Counted from the first letter of the stretch, positions 32,462 through 43,220 are shown. The stretch: DNA of 64,000 nucleotides from Prorocentrum cordatum (GCA_963575745.1 CAUYUJ010010491.1:346494-410493), one strand, 5' to 3'. The notes: a model not told the origin generated them from the sequence alone. Numbers and translations: made by a program.

Positions 32462-32595
32462 TCTCTTCATAACAAAGACCCAACACCACAGGATGGTTGG
32501 GAAAGAACAAACGCAACAACAACAACAATTAGCCCGGCAAAGGACCCAACCATATGCAGTTGTGAATACCGCAGTTGTAAGTACCCCCTTCGGTG
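32462..32595 (+). other. hairpin 'tail' plus 'head' island
   Basis: The tail (TCTTCATAACAAAGACCC...) contains CCCAAC-ACCACAGGATG-GTTGGG, a 6-bp stem. A CAACAACAACAA spacer follows, then the head: TTAGCCCGGCAAAGGACC, CAACCATATGCAGTTG and GTGAATACCGCAGTTG. The tail's GGTTGGG can instead pair with the head's CCCAACC, so two hairpins are mutually exclusive. It leads directly into the minisatellite at 32.6 kb. Confidence 0.65.
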
Positions 32596-33633
32596 GTGCC
32601 CCCTTCTAAGGCCACGAAGCTGTACAGGGCGGGGGGGGGCGCATGCGGACGGCGGCACTGGGGCCTCTGGTGGAGTTCCTTATGGGGCCACGAAACGCTG
32701 TACTCGGAGGGGGAAACGCATGCGGGCTGCGCCCATGGGACCGTCGGTGGAGTTCCCTATGGAGCCACGAAACGCTGTACTGGGTGGGGGGGCGCATGCG
32801 GGCTGCACCATTGGAACCTTAGATGGGGCTCCCTACGGGGCCACGAGACGCTGTGCTGGGTGGGGGAGACGCATGCGGGCTGCGTCACTGAGACCTTAGG
32901 TGGAGTTCCTTGTGGGGCCACGAAACGCTGCACTGGATAAGGGAGACGCATGCCGGCTGCGACATTGGAACCTTTGGTGGAGCCCCCACGGGGCCACGAA
33001 ACGCTGCATAGAGTGGGGGACACGCATGCGGGCAGCGCCACTGGAACTTTCGGTGGAGCTCACGGGCCCACGAAACGCTGTACTCGGTGTGGGGCGGGCT
33101 GCGCCACTGGGACTGTCGGTGAAGCTCCCTGCGGGGCCACGCAACGCTGTTCTGGGTGTGGGAGACGCATGCGGGTTGCGCCACTGGGACCTTCGGTGGG
33201 GTTCCCTACGGGGCCACGAAACGCTGTACTGGGTGGGGGAGACGCATGCTGGCTTCGCCACTGGAACCTTCGGTGGAGCTCCCAACGTGGCCAAGAAACG
33301 CTGTTCTGGGTGTGGGAGTCGCATGCGGGCTGCGCCACTGGGACCTTCGGTGGAGCTCCCTACGGGGCCCACGAAACGCTGTACTCGGTGTGGGAGACGC
33401 ATGCTGGCTGCGCCACTGGAACCTTCGGCGGACCGAGAAACTTGCGGCCATCCTGCAGAGCATCGTCGTCTGACTCGCCGAGCGGCGCAGAGAAGCCCAC
33501 CTGCCCCCATTGCGCGGCAGCTGACGAGCTGTCATCCGAGGGAGTGACTGGCGCGATGCGGGACATCGGAATGCGAGAAAAGGGAGTGCTGCCAGCCATT
33601 GAGTTGGCGTCTGCCCGAATGCTCGACAAAGGC

Positions 33634-33669
33634 CTTGAGCCAAAATGGCTTGAGCCAACATGGCTGCGG
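33634..33669 (-). other. spliced-leader relicts, duplicated copy
   Basis: Exact copy of the tandem SL relicts at 32277-32312, here cut off from any complete LINE by the tandem duplication. Confidence 0.9.
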
Positions 33670-33818
33670 ATGAGGAGGAGGAGGAGGCGGAAGCGGAGGC
33701 GGAGGAGGAAGAGGAGAGGAGAGGACGGGAGGGGAGGGGAGGGGTGGGGAGGGAAGGGGAGGGGAGAGGAGACGAGATGAGAGGAGAGGAGACGAGAGCA
33801 GAGGACACGCTGGGACTG

Positions 33819-33956
33819 TCTCTTCATAACAAAGACCCAACACCACAGGATGGTTGGGAAAGAACAAACGCAACAACAACAACAATTAGCCCGGCAAAGG
33901 ACCCAACCATATGCAGTTGTGAATACCGCAGTTGTAAGTACCCCCTTCGGTGGTGC
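33819..33956 (+). other. tail plus head island, duplicated copy
   Basis: Copy of the island at 32,462-32,595 carried by the tandem duplication, with the same CCCAAC/GTTGGG hairpin and head motif. Confidence 0.7.
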
Positions 33957-35340
33957 CCCCTTCTAAGGCCACGAAGCTGTACAGGGCGGGGGGGGCGCAT
34001 GCGGACGGCGGCACTGGGGCCTCTGGTGGAGTTCCTTATGGGGCCACGAAACGCTGTACTCGGAGGGGGAAACGCATGCGGGCTGCGCCCATGGGACCGT
34101 CGGTGGAGTTCCCTATGGAGCCACGAAACGCTGTACTGGGTGGGGGGGCGCATGCGGGCTGCACCATTGGAACCTTAGATGGGGCTCCCTACGGGGCCAC
34201 GAGACGCTGTGCTGGGTGGGGGAGACGCATGCGGGCTGCGTCACTGAGACCTTAGGTGGAGTTCCTTGTGGGGCCACGAAACGCTGCACTGGATAAGGGA
34301 GACGCATGCCGGCTGCGACATTGGAACCTTTGGTGGAGCCCCCACGGGGCCACGAAACGCTGCATAGAGTGGGGGACACGCATGCGGGCAGCGCCACTGG
34401 AACTTTCGGTGGAGCTCACGGGCCCACGAAACGCTGTACTCGGTGTGGGGCGGGCTGCGCCACTGGGACTGTCGGTGAAGCTCCCTGCGGGGCCACGCAA
34501 CGCTGTTCTGGGTGTGGGAGACGCATGCGGGTTGCGCCACTGGGACCTTCGGTGGGGTTCCCTACGGGGCCACGAAACGCTGTACTGGGTGGGGAAGACG
34601 CATGCTGGCTTCGCCACTGGAACCTTCGGTGGAGCTCCCAACGTGGCCAAGAAACGCTGTTCTGGGTGTGGGAGTCGCATGCGGGCTGCGCCACTGGGAC
34701 CTTCGGTGGAGCTCCCTACGGGGCCCACGAAACGCTGTACTCGGTGTGGGAGACGCATGCTGGCTGCGCCACTGGAACCTTCGGCGGAGCTCCCAAAGGG
34801 GCCACGAAACGCTGTACTCGGTGTGGGAGACGCATGCTGGCTGCGCCACTGGAACCTTCGGTGGGGCTCCCAACGGGGCCACAAAACGCTGTAATGGGTG
34901 AGGGGGACGCACGCGGGCTGCGCCACTGGGACTTTCAGTGGAGCTCCCTGTGAGGCCACGAAACGCTGTACTGGGCGGGGGAGACGCAAGCAGGCTGCGC
35001 CACTGGAACCTTCGTTGGGGTTCCCTACAAGGGCCACAAGGCGCTGTACTGGGTGTGTGAGACGCATGGGGACTGCGCCATTGGGACCTTCGGTAGAGCT
35101 CCCTATGGGGCCACGAAGCGCTAAGTTGGGTGCGGGAGACGCATGCGGGCTGTGCCACTGGGTTACGGGGCCATGAAGCGCTGTACTGAGCGGGGAAGAC
35201 GCGTGCGGGCTGCGCCACTGGGACCTTCGGTGGAACTCCCTACGTGGCCACGAAACGCTGTATTGAGTGTGGGAGACCCATGCGGGCTGTGCCACTGGAA
35301 CCCTCGGTGCAGCCCCCTATGGGGCCACGAAATGTGTGAG

Positions 35341-35615
35341 GGGTGTGCCAAATTGAAGGGGGCAACGGGAGGAGGGAGACGGGGGAAGAGGACAAGAGAG
35401 AAGAGGAGAGGAGAAGAAAGAACGCGGGGCGGTGCCTCTTCAAAACGACGGCCCGAAAACGGGTCGGTTGGGAGAAAGTCCGACACATCATCGTAGATCC
35501 ACGAACAACATACGAAGCTGTGACTATTCCGCCCAAGAGTTAGCCGGGCGAAAGACCCTACCATAGGCAGTTGTTAGTACCGCAATGGTGAACATCTTCT
35601 TGGGAGGCACTCCCT
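35341..35615 (+). other. purine tract, tail and head island
   Basis: A GAGAAGAGGAGAGGAG tract (35,370-35,425), then a tail: CTCTTCAAAACGACGGCCCG with CCCG/CGGG and GGTTGGG (35,430-35,475). The head follows at 35,541: TTAGCCGGGCGAAAGACCC, TACCATAGGCAGTTGTTAG. It opens the next minisatellite array. Same order and strand as at 32.46 kb. Confidence 0.65.
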
Positions 35616-35955
35616 ATGGGGCCACGAACCCTGTGAGGAGTGTGCCGACATGGGTGCGGCGGACGCGTGCGGACGGCGGCACTGGGGCCTTCAATGGAGC
35701 TCCTGGTTGGGCCACGCAACGTGGGAGGTTTGTGCCGACATGGGCGTGGGGGACGCATGCGGGCGGTGGCACGGGAGCCTTCAGTTGAGCTCCCTATGGG
35801 GTCACGAAACAACGAGGGGGGGCCGACACGGGTGCGGGGGACGCATGTGGACAGTGGCTTTGGGGTCTTCGGTGGTGGAACCCCTTGTATGGGGCCACGA
35901 AACATGCGAGGGGTGTGCCGACATGGGCACTGAACCCCCCGGTGGAACTCCCTAC
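35616..35955 (+). repeat. minisatellite, long (~90-bp) subfamily, left half
   Basis: About four units with GGGGCCACGAAxC, GTGTGCCGACATGGG and GACGCATGCGGACGG. It stops at GGTGGAACTCCCTAC (35955), exactly where the copia LTR begins, and resumes at 47,068. Confidence 0.9.
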
Positions 35956-36144
35956 TGTGATATCGAAGATTGGCGATTCATCTTCTTTCTCGCGCGGCGA
36001 GGGGCGTAGCTCTAAGGCCAAGGGCCCTAGTTCGAACAAAAACAGCGGCGGTGAGGGCAAGGAATGAAACCACAGGGCCCTCGAGGCTTCTAGGGGAACC
36101 CATTTCGGGCCTCTTACATTCCTGGGGAGTGCGCTTGATTCACA
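35956..36144 (-). repeat. copia 3' LTR
   Basis: 189 bp, minus strand 5' TGTGAATCAAGC to ATATCACA 3'. Directly preceded on the minus strand by the AGGAGGAG purine tract. Confidence 0.95.
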
Positions 36145-36152
36145 CTCCTCCT
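36145..36152 (-). promoter_or_regulatory. polypurine tract
   Basis: AGGAGGAG on the minus strand immediately before the 3' LTR, the expected plus-strand priming site. Confidence 0.65.
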
Positions 36153-36530
36153 AGTCGCCGTCTCGGGCGCGGGGCCGAGCCTGAGCGGGGACTTTAACAA
36201 GTCATTCGCCGGAAACGTCATTGTAAACAGGGAGATGATTATCGAGATAATCTAAAAACAGCGGCGGCGGCAAAGGCAGGCAAACGGCCTGTCACGGCTT
36301 GCAGCTGAGGATCTTATCGAGGTAACATCTGAATACTGAACGGGTGTGATCGTCATCACATCTATGGAAAAACTGTGCAAACTGAATGAATGAAGCTTCT
36401 CGAAGAAAAAAATATCCCGGCAAAGCAACCTAACAGCGATGTGTAGGAGCATATCTGGAAGCATTCCCCTTAAGATTCAGATGAGAATCCTGTTGTAGAA
36501 TTCTGCTGTTCTCGCAGTCGTAGTCGCATT
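36153..36530. other. copia 3' untranslated region
   Basis: Unique AT-richer sequence inside the element between the polypurine tract and the satellite. No coding seen. Confidence 0.5.
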
Positions 36531-36534
36531 CGCG

Positions 36535-38045
36535 ATGGCAGTCGCAGTGGCAACGGCAGTCGCAGTCACAGCCTCAGCCTCAGCCTGCCTCAGCCTCAGC
36601 CTCAGCCTGCCTCAGCCTCAGCCTCAGCCTCAGCCTCAGCAGCCTTCAGCCTTCAGCCTCGCCTCAGCCTCAGCCTGCCTCAGCCTCACCCTGCATCAGC
36701 CTCAGCCTCAGCCTCAGCCTGCCTCAGCATCAGCCTGCCTCAGCCTCAGCCTCAGCCTGCCTCTGCCTCAGCCTCAGCCTGCTTCAGCCTCAGCCTCAGT
36801 CTGCCTCAGCCTCGGCCTCAGCCTCAGCCTGCCTCAGCCTCAGCCTGCATCAGCCTCAGCCTCAGCCTCAGCCTGCCTCAGCATCAGCCTGCCTCAGCCT
36901 CAGCCTCCTGCCTCAGCCTCAGCCTGCTTCAGCCTCAGCCTCAGTCTGCCTTCAGCCTCGGCCTCAGCCTCAGCCTGCCTCAGCCTCAGCCTGCATCAGC
37001 CTCAGCCTCAGCCTGCCTCAGCATCAGCCTGCCTCAGCCTCAGCCTCAGCCTGCCTCAGCCTCAGCCTCAGCCTGCTTCAGCCTCAGCCTCAGTCTGCCT
37101 TCAGCCTCGGCCTCAGCCTCAGCCTGCCAGCCTCAGCCTGCATCAGCCTCAGCCTCAGCCTCAGCATCAGCCTGCCTCAGCCTCAGCCTCAGCCTGCCTC
37201 AGCCTCAGCCTCAGCCTGCCTCAGCCTCAGCTGCAGCCTCAGCATCAGTCTGCCTTCAGCCTCGCCTCAGCCTCAGCCTGCATCAGCCTCAGCCTCAGCC
37301 TCAGCCTGCCTCAGCATCAGCCTGCCTCAGCCTCAGCCTCAGCCTCAGCCTCAGCCTCAGCCTCAGCCTGCTTCAGCCTCAGCCTCAGTCTGCCTTCAGC
37401 CTCGGCCTCAGCCTCAGCCTCAGCCTCAGCCTGCATCAGCCTCAGCCTCAGCCTCAGCCTGCCTCACCATCAGCCTGCCTCAGCCTGCCTCAGCCTGCCT
37501 CAGCCTCAGCCTCAGCCTGCTTCAGCCTCAGCCTCACTCGGCCTCAGCCTCAGCCTGCCTCAGCCTCAGCCTGCATCAGCCTCAGCCTCAGCCTCAGCCT
37601 GCCTCAGCATCAGCCTGCCTCAGCCTCAGCCTGCAGCCTCAGCCTCAGCCTGCTTCAGCCTCAGCCTCAGTCTGCCTTCAGCCTCGGCCTCAGCCTCAGC
37701 CTGCCTCAGCCTCAGCCTGCATCAGCCTCAGCCTCAGCCTCAGCCTGCCTCAGCATCAGCCTGCCTCAGCCTCAGCCTCAGCCTGCCTCAGCCTCAGCCT
37801 CAGCCTGCTTCAGCCTCAGCCTCAGTCTGCCTTCAGCCTCGGCCTCAGCCTCAGCGTGCCTCAGCCTCAGCCTGCATCAGCCTCAGCCTCAGCCTCAGCC
37901 TGCCTCAGCATCAGCCTGCCTCAGCCTAGCCTGCCTCAGCCTCAGCCTCAGCCTGCTTCAGCCTCAGCCTCAGTCTGCCTTCAGCCTCGGCCTCAGCCTC
38001 AGCCTGCCTCAGCCTCAGCTTGCCCCAGCCTCAACATCAGCCTGC
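36535..38045 (+). repeat. CAGCCT satellite with ~148-bp higher-order units, inside the copia element
   Basis: Hexamer CAGCCT/CTGCCT runs for 1.5 kb. The marker TCTGCCTTCAGCCTCG recurs at 36945, 37094, 37249, 37389, 37671, 37826 and 37974, so a higher-order unit of 140-155 bp has spread. Plus-strand frames of Ser/Ala/Leu and Gln/Pro are artefacts. Confidence 0.9.
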
Positions 38046-38400
38046 CTCAGCATTCAAAATGTGGCCCGGGAGTGGGGTTCTGGGAACTCGGAGAACACGA
38101 AGTGGCCTACAGTTGGCTCCGGGCATTTAAAATCATGCCCAGGAATGAAGTTCTGGAAACTCGAAGACCACGAAGTGGCCTACAGTTGGCTCCGGGCAAT
38201 CAAAATGTGGCCCGGGAACAAAGTCCTGGAAACTCGAAGAGCACGAAGTGGCCTACAGTTGGCTCCGGGCATTCAAAATGTGGCCCGGGAATGGAGTTCT
38301 GGGAACTCGAAGACCACGAAGTGGCCTACAGCTGGCTCCGGGAATTCAGAATGTGGCCTGGGAATAGAGTTCTGGGACCTCGAAGACCACAAAATGTGTA
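38046..38400 (+). repeat. 73-bp tandem repeat inside copia
   Basis: CATTCAAAATGTGGCCCGG recurs near 38051, 38124, 38197, 38270 and 38343, with GAAGTGGCCTACAGTTGGC in each unit. Five units. Unrelated in sequence to the 73-bp array at 26 kb. Confidence 0.9.
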
Positions 38401-38715
38401 ACTGTTGGCTAAAAAAATTCCGGCACCCTCCCCCGGATCGCGCCCAAACCCCCTCTGGGGCGTCATGATGCTCTCTTTTGACCCTACTAGAAACCTATCA
38501 GTCTTCGCTGTTAGGTAACAAACGCACAATTACGTATGGATCTTTGGCCGGGCATGAAATCTGAGCGGCAATGCGGACTAACGTACGAATAGCCGAATAC
38601 GAAATCTGAGCAGCAATGCGAACTTACATTGAGTAGCCGGGTATGAAATCTGAGCAGCAGAAAGTTGCCGCTCCGGTCGGTCGGCCAAGTCTGCCGTCCG
38701 AAAACCAAGCGGGGT

Positions 38716-39531
38716 TCATTTTTTTTTCTTTGGCTTCGCCGGTTTGTCCGTCAGGTCGGATCCTCGCCAAACGTCTCTGCATGTGAGCTTCCACCAGCGG
38801 CCCTTGAGATCGTTCATCACACTCTCCGGGAAAATCGTGAAATCAGGATTGCCGAAATGATAATGCCGAAGCAGCCACGAAGCGTGCTTCTTGCAGGTCT
38901 TGCAAGTGATGTAGGCACTGTGCGGGTTGTGGCCAATGACAACATGATGATGGGGAATACCGGTCACACAGCTGAGCATGTCATTCGGCTGCACTGTCGG
39001 CGAGGAGCCACTCCACGATACAACACTGGCTGATGTGGCTGACACGGAACCCGATGAACTCGTCACGGTAACAACGCTTGGTGATGCGGGGGCCGAACTT
39101 CCCTGCGATTTTGCTGATCTTGATCGTCCAGATCCCCGTGCTGATGCTGCGGTATACGGTGATGGCGGCGCGCTGGCAGATGGTGGTTCCGTCGGTACCA
39201 GTGGCGGCGGCGACTGTTGAATTGAAGCCGATGCTACTGAACTCGATGCCTGTGCGCTGCTGAACACGTCCGCGTGGGACATCGTGATGTCACCATCGTG
39301 ATCACGACCCTCTGGAATGGTAGGCGGTACGTTGCGGCGCCGGCCGAGCATGCGGCCGCCCCGGCTAGGGTGCTCGCCCATGGCCTTCGCCTCGGCGGCG
39401 CCCTCCTCGGTGGCGATCGCATTGTTCTGCCTCAGGATCGCCCAGAGCGCCATGGAACTGCCGAAACCGATAGTCACGCCGAGGACCAGCGTGAACGTCA
39501 GCAGGCAGATGTAGAAGCTGTAGTCCGGCAT
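38716..39531 (-). CDS. copia ORF3: membrane-anchored protein downstream of pol
   Basis: An intact frame of 271 codons from Met 39531. Residues 6-32 (FYICLLTFTLVLGVTIGFG, then SSMALWAIL) form one clear transmembrane segment with a four- or five-residue N-terminal tail. A long Ser/Thr/Pro-rich stretch follows. The C-terminal part has HSAYITCKTCKKHASWLL, then GRWWKLTCRDVWRG and a Lys tail (KPAKPKKKK). It lies inside the LTRs after RNase H, the place of env or other accessory genes. Sequence does not show a fusion peptide. It might also be the C-terminal end of the polyprotein. Being open over 816 bp in a decayed element is notable. Confidence 0.65.
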   Translation of the reverse strand: MPDYSFYICLLTFTLVLGVTIGFGSSMALWAILRQNNAIATEEGAAEAKAMGEHPSRGGRMLGRRRNVPPTIPEGRDHDGDITMSHADVFSSAQASSSVASASIQQSPPPLVPTEPPSASAPPSPYTAASARGSGRSRSAKSQGSSAPASPSVVTVTSSSGSVSATSASVVSWSGSSPTVQPNDMLSCVTGIPHHHVVIGHNPHSAYITCKTCKKHASWLLRHYHFGNPDFTIFPESVMNDLKGRWWKLTCRDVWRGSDLTDKPAKPKKKK

Positions 39532-39863
39532 AGTCGGCGTAGGCGCAGGCTGGCCCCTGACCCTGCCGAGGCAGGTGACCAGGGCTCAGCGCGCGGCTGC
39601 CCGGCCCCATAGGTGTGTTTGCGGGCCCCGAAGAGCGACAGCAGGACGCCCACCTCCATCGTCTTCGCCAAGGCGTCCGCGACCATGGCCCAGGGCGGGA
39701 ACCAGCTGAGCTCGAGCGCACTGTTGGGGTGCACGGCCTCCTTGATCATGGAGGCGACGATGCGGAACCGCTTGTCAGCAGACTGGCCCGCATCTGAAGC
39801 GATGTGCGTCACGAGACCCTTGCTGTCGCTGTAGATCTCCCCAGGGCGCTTGTCGGCGAGCAC
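39498..39863 (-). pseudogene. copia RNase H, C-terminal remnant
   Basis: YSDSKGLVTHIASDAGQS and ELSWFPPWAMVADALAKTM match the last two-thirds of copia RNase H (the D and the WxP...AD.L.K end). The N-terminal strand with the first Asp is missing: RT text (KLVDLKTADRAL) passes almost directly into NPKTALKHIGVLADKRPG in another frame near 39.9 kb. An internal deletion is likely. Confidence 0.7.
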
Positions 39864-39899
39864 GCCGATATGCTTGAGCGCCGTCTTGGGGTTGTAGGG

Positions 39900-42195
39900 C
39901 TCGGTCAGCCGTCTTCAGGTCGACGAGCTTGCGTTTGAGCACGATCGCGAAGTTCGCGGTGGAGTGCACATAGGCGACGGTCTTGTTGAGCGTCTTCGCG
40001 TCGGTCACGATAGCGACGCTGGCGCGTCGAGCTGCGAAGCTCACCGGGCAGGCGACGCCCACCCAGGTCTGCACTGCTAGCCACAACAGCTGCCCGAGCG
40101 TGTGGCGGTAGCTCGTCACCTCGGCGGCGGTGAGTCGGTCCTCAGCACCTCGGCCCTTCTGGGCCTTCAAGTCGACGTAGTCCACCTGCGCGGCAGCGGT
40201 GGCCTGGGCCACGCGGAACTCGTCGTCGAGCCTGGTAATCGTACGTCCGCAGTACTTAATGACCCCTTCGACTGGCTTGAGGTGCAGCGTCTTCACCAGC
40301 GATGTGATAGCGGTCTTCCACGTGGTGGAGTTGTTGCGCTGGGCGATGAGGAAGTCGTCCACATGTGAGTGGACCACCGCGGCGAGCCCACCTTCGTCGT
40401 AGAAGCAGTAGGGGCCTTTCTCGAGCTTGCTCTCCACGAGGTCACGCTCGGCGAAGACCTTCTGCGCGTAGAGGCACCACTGCCCCCCGGCGTCGCGCGC
40501 CCCGTAGATCGCGCCTGTAGCCATCACGATCTCGCCAGGCTGGGTCCCCGGCGGCGGGTTCTTGGCCGGCATGCGCAGGAGCAGTAGCCTCTCAATGTTA
40601 CCCGACTGCAGGTAGGCCGCCATCGCGTCGCAGGACGAGATGCCCCAGTCCTCCTGGGCCGCGGCAGCCAGGGTCAGACACAGCGCGCCCCTGGACCCCA
40701 AAGGCGCGCCCGCCCTGATCTGCGACTCGTCCTCCAGGCAACCCTGCACCACCAGGCGTGCTTTCATGACGTTCTGGCCCTTGCTGGTCAGCACCCAGCG
40801 CGCGCCCACAGGGCGGATGCCAGGGCTGCGCCGCAGGAGCTCCTTCAGCTCCTTGGGCGGGAGCTCCTTGTAGGCGCCGAACTCCGTCCACTTGGACCAC
40901 TCGGTCTTCATGGCGGCGTCTATGCTCTTCTTCTCGGTGGCGCTCAGCGCGTCGTACTTGAGCTTCTTGGCGTTCGCGTTGCCCGTGAGCAGTGCCTCAC
41001 GGAGTCGTGGACTTGCGTAGAGCGCGCCCGCGTGAAGTAGTTGTCTAGGTAGAGGTCGACCTTGTTCGCGTCCCCGGGCCTCTTGAAACACTTGGGCAGA
41101 CCGTCCAAAATCCTTACGCTTGGCAGCGCGCTCGCGGGGGTCGAGCTCGCGCTGGCGGTCACGTTGCAAAGCCACTGGCGCGCTTTCCTGTTGAACTTGG
41201 CGCTGCGTCTTGGTGCCGCGCTGGTTCTCGGTGTCCGGCGGGCGCCGCGACATCGTCTCCTGGCGCGCCTGCTCCTCCGCAATCCTGGCCCATTCTCGAA
41301 TCATGTCCGAACCGTCGGACTCGACGTCGTCGTCGGCCGGGCCCTGAGGGGCAGGTTCAGGAAGTCGAAAGTCTGCGGCAGCAGCGGCGGGGATGGCTAC
41401 AGGAGCGGCAGAATCGCCTGAGTCTGAGTCTGGCGCCAGCGGGTCGGCAGCCGCTGGTGGTGGCGGCGGCGGCTCCGCTAGCGGTGGCAGCGGCGGGGGC
41501 TGCTGTACGTCTCCTCCCGAAGGCGGTGGGGCCGGTCCTCCACTACCGCTTGCTCCTCCACTGGTTGTGAAATCGCCGTCTCCTTGGCGGCGTGCCAGCC
41601 ACTCGGCGTATTTATGAGCACGCTGGTTCGCTTCGGAGCGCTCGATGTTGCCGAAACTGCGTTGCTGGATGGCCGGCTGCGGACGGGGTGCTGGTAGCGC
41701 TGGTGGTGCGGGAGGCTGACTGTCACTGCGGGGGCGCTCCTTCGGTGTCGGTCCCGTCAGATCAAGGAACATGTCGTCGCCAGCGTCTGGCGGTGACGGT
41801 CCAGCAAGGCCTCCTCCTTCATCAAGACCGGGCAGCGGGGTTCCGCCGCCTTCGCCACCGCCGCCGCCTCCAGGGCCTGGAGGAGGCGCGGGCCCGGAGG
41901 TCCCTGGCGGGGCGCCCGGCGGAGGTCCAGGCGGCTGGTTGATGTTCACCGCGTTCAGCACTTGTCCCCACGGAATATGTTCCGCGGCCGTGGCGTGGCG
42001 CAGGTGTCCACGGTTGACCTTCACGGTCGTGGACCGATGGCTGACCCATACGTTCGACGCGCCCTCGAACCCGATGATGACGGCGGGCCCGTGCCACTGC
42101 AAGGCCCATTCTCTCTTGCAGTGGCATGCCGGTGCCCCTCCAGTAGTACACCTGGTCGCCCGCGTGGTAGACGTCGCTGGCGTGCTGAGCTCCAT
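39900..42195 (-). CDS. copia pol: integrase C-terminus, linker and reverse transcriptase
   Basis: One frame runs from 42195 to 39775. It begins in the integrase C-terminal segment (HGPAVIIGFEGASNVWVSHR, then VNRGHLRHAT) and has a Pro-rich linker of about 270 residues. RT has IRPVGARWVLTSKGQNVMKA, SCDAMAAYLQSG (motif A, about 40,608-40,637), ATGAIYGARDAGGQW (motif B) and HSHVDDFLIAQ (motif C, 40,347-40,370), ending WLAVQTWVGVACPVSF. Its Met is not a real start; upstream integrase is in another frame. RT copies the element RNA into cDNA. Confidence 0.9.
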
Positions 42196-43100
42196 CTGCC
42201 CGAGATCGGGCCACCAGCGCCCTTGAGAGGGACTGGTCTAATCTCAGGTGCTGCATGGAGGTCTGCGCGGCCTTCCCGATGGCGATCTTCTCCGAGAACG
42301 GCTTGTCGGACACGATGCGCTCGCGCAGGGACAGCCTGCCGGCGTTGTCCAGCAAGACGCACGGGAGGCGAAGGCCCCGCCCGAGCACCCACTGCGACGG
42401 CGAGTAGCCCGCGGAGTTGACCTGGCTGTTCACGGCCCAGCACACGGAGGCGATCATCCACTGGATTTTGCGAGCGGTTGCGAGCTGGACGAACCCGATG
42501 CTGAACTGGTCGATCAGCTTCCTCGCGCGCACCTTCCACATCCCCCCATGTCGTTCCGCGGTAGCACTCTGCTGCGGCGTCGCCGCAGATGTCGTCATCA
42601 AGCGGCAACCTACGTCCTCGAGCTCCTTGGAGAACTCTCGCTCGAACTCGCCTCCCCCATCAAATATGACTCGCTGAGGCGCGCCACAAGGCGTGATCCA
42701 AATCTGCAATAGTCGAACGAAAACAACCTATGGGCGCCTCGATGCGACAGTGCCGCACATCGTAAAACCTGAGACCAGGTCGACCACGTTGAGGTAGACC
42801 AACTGATTGCCGGCGTAGTCGGCCACGGTGAACAGGTCCATTCCAATGGAGTCGTTGCAGTCCCTGTCCAGTTTGACCCGCCCCGGCAGGCGCGGTAGTG
42901 GTCGCTGATGTGCTGCACAAACCTCGCATTAGAGGATGAGAGCCATATCGATGGACCTTTGCGATCCACCAGTCACACGAATGGCTCGTGCAAATGAGTC
43001 GTTGGACTGGTGCCCCGTGTTCACGTGGAGCTGCACGATGGCGAACCGCAGTGTCCGCTCCTCCGCGGCCGTGAGCGGTGGCTCCTGAGCGGCTGCGGCA
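41950..43100 (-). pseudogene. copia integrase, frameshifted
   Basis: The N-terminal zinc-binding end shows HVNTGHQSNDSFARAI near 43.0 kb. The core has IGMDLFTVADYAGN (first Asp, about 42,826-42,850), then in the next frame VIFDGGGEFEREF (second Asp, about 42,646-42,670) and PQQSATAERHGGMWK (Glu, about 42,545-42,570): the DDE triad. NSAGYSPSQWVLGRGLRLP follows. At least two frame changes break it. In a live element it joins cDNA ends to target DNA, making the 5-bp duplication seen here. Confidence 0.85.
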
Positions 43101-43220
43101 GCTGGAACCGTCCTTCTTCTTGTCCTTCTCGTCGTCGATGTAGGGTGAGTTTCTCGTACAGGTCGGCGGTTCGGACGTCGCAGCTGCTCGGCTCACACCG
43201 TCACGAGCTTGGTCGCGTAG

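Larger units (their letters stand above)
32071..33427. repeat. tandem duplication, copy 1 (1,357 bp)
   Basis: Spans the LINE ORF1 5' end, spliced-leader relict, purine tract, island and the first part of the minisatellite. Copy 2 follows immediately. The copies differ by about one base in a G run (32,630) and one substitution (33,236 against 34,592). Confidence 0.9.
33428..34784. repeat. tandem duplication, copy 2
   Basis: Nearly identical to 32071-33427. CGGCGGA is found at 32069, at the internal junction (33426) and at the far end (34782), so the breakpoints share a 6-7-bp microhomology. Beyond 34,784 the minisatellite continues uninterrupted. Confidence 0.9.
32596..35340 (+). repeat. GGGGCCACGAAAC minisatellite, short (~80-bp) subfamily
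   Basis: Units of about 76-84 bp: GGGGCCACGAAACGCTGTAC, TGGGTGTGGGAGACGCATG, CGGGCTGCGCCACTGG, GACCTTCGGTGGAGCTCC. The run is interrupted at 33,428-33,956 by the LINE 5' segment and island carried in by the tandem duplication. It ends near 35,340 with GGTGTGCCAAATTGAAGG. Long open frames on both strands are repeat products. Confidence 0.95.

Noticed and set aside
32593-35496. Several 90-347-codon Cys/Arg/Gly- or Ser/Pro-rich frames on both strands
   Set aside because: Minisatellite translations. Repeat length near 81 bp keeps frames open on both strands.
36535-37929. 464-codon plus-strand Ser/Ala/Gln/Pro-rich frame
   Set aside because: Arises from the CAGCCT hexamer array inside the copia element; no start context or unique sequence.
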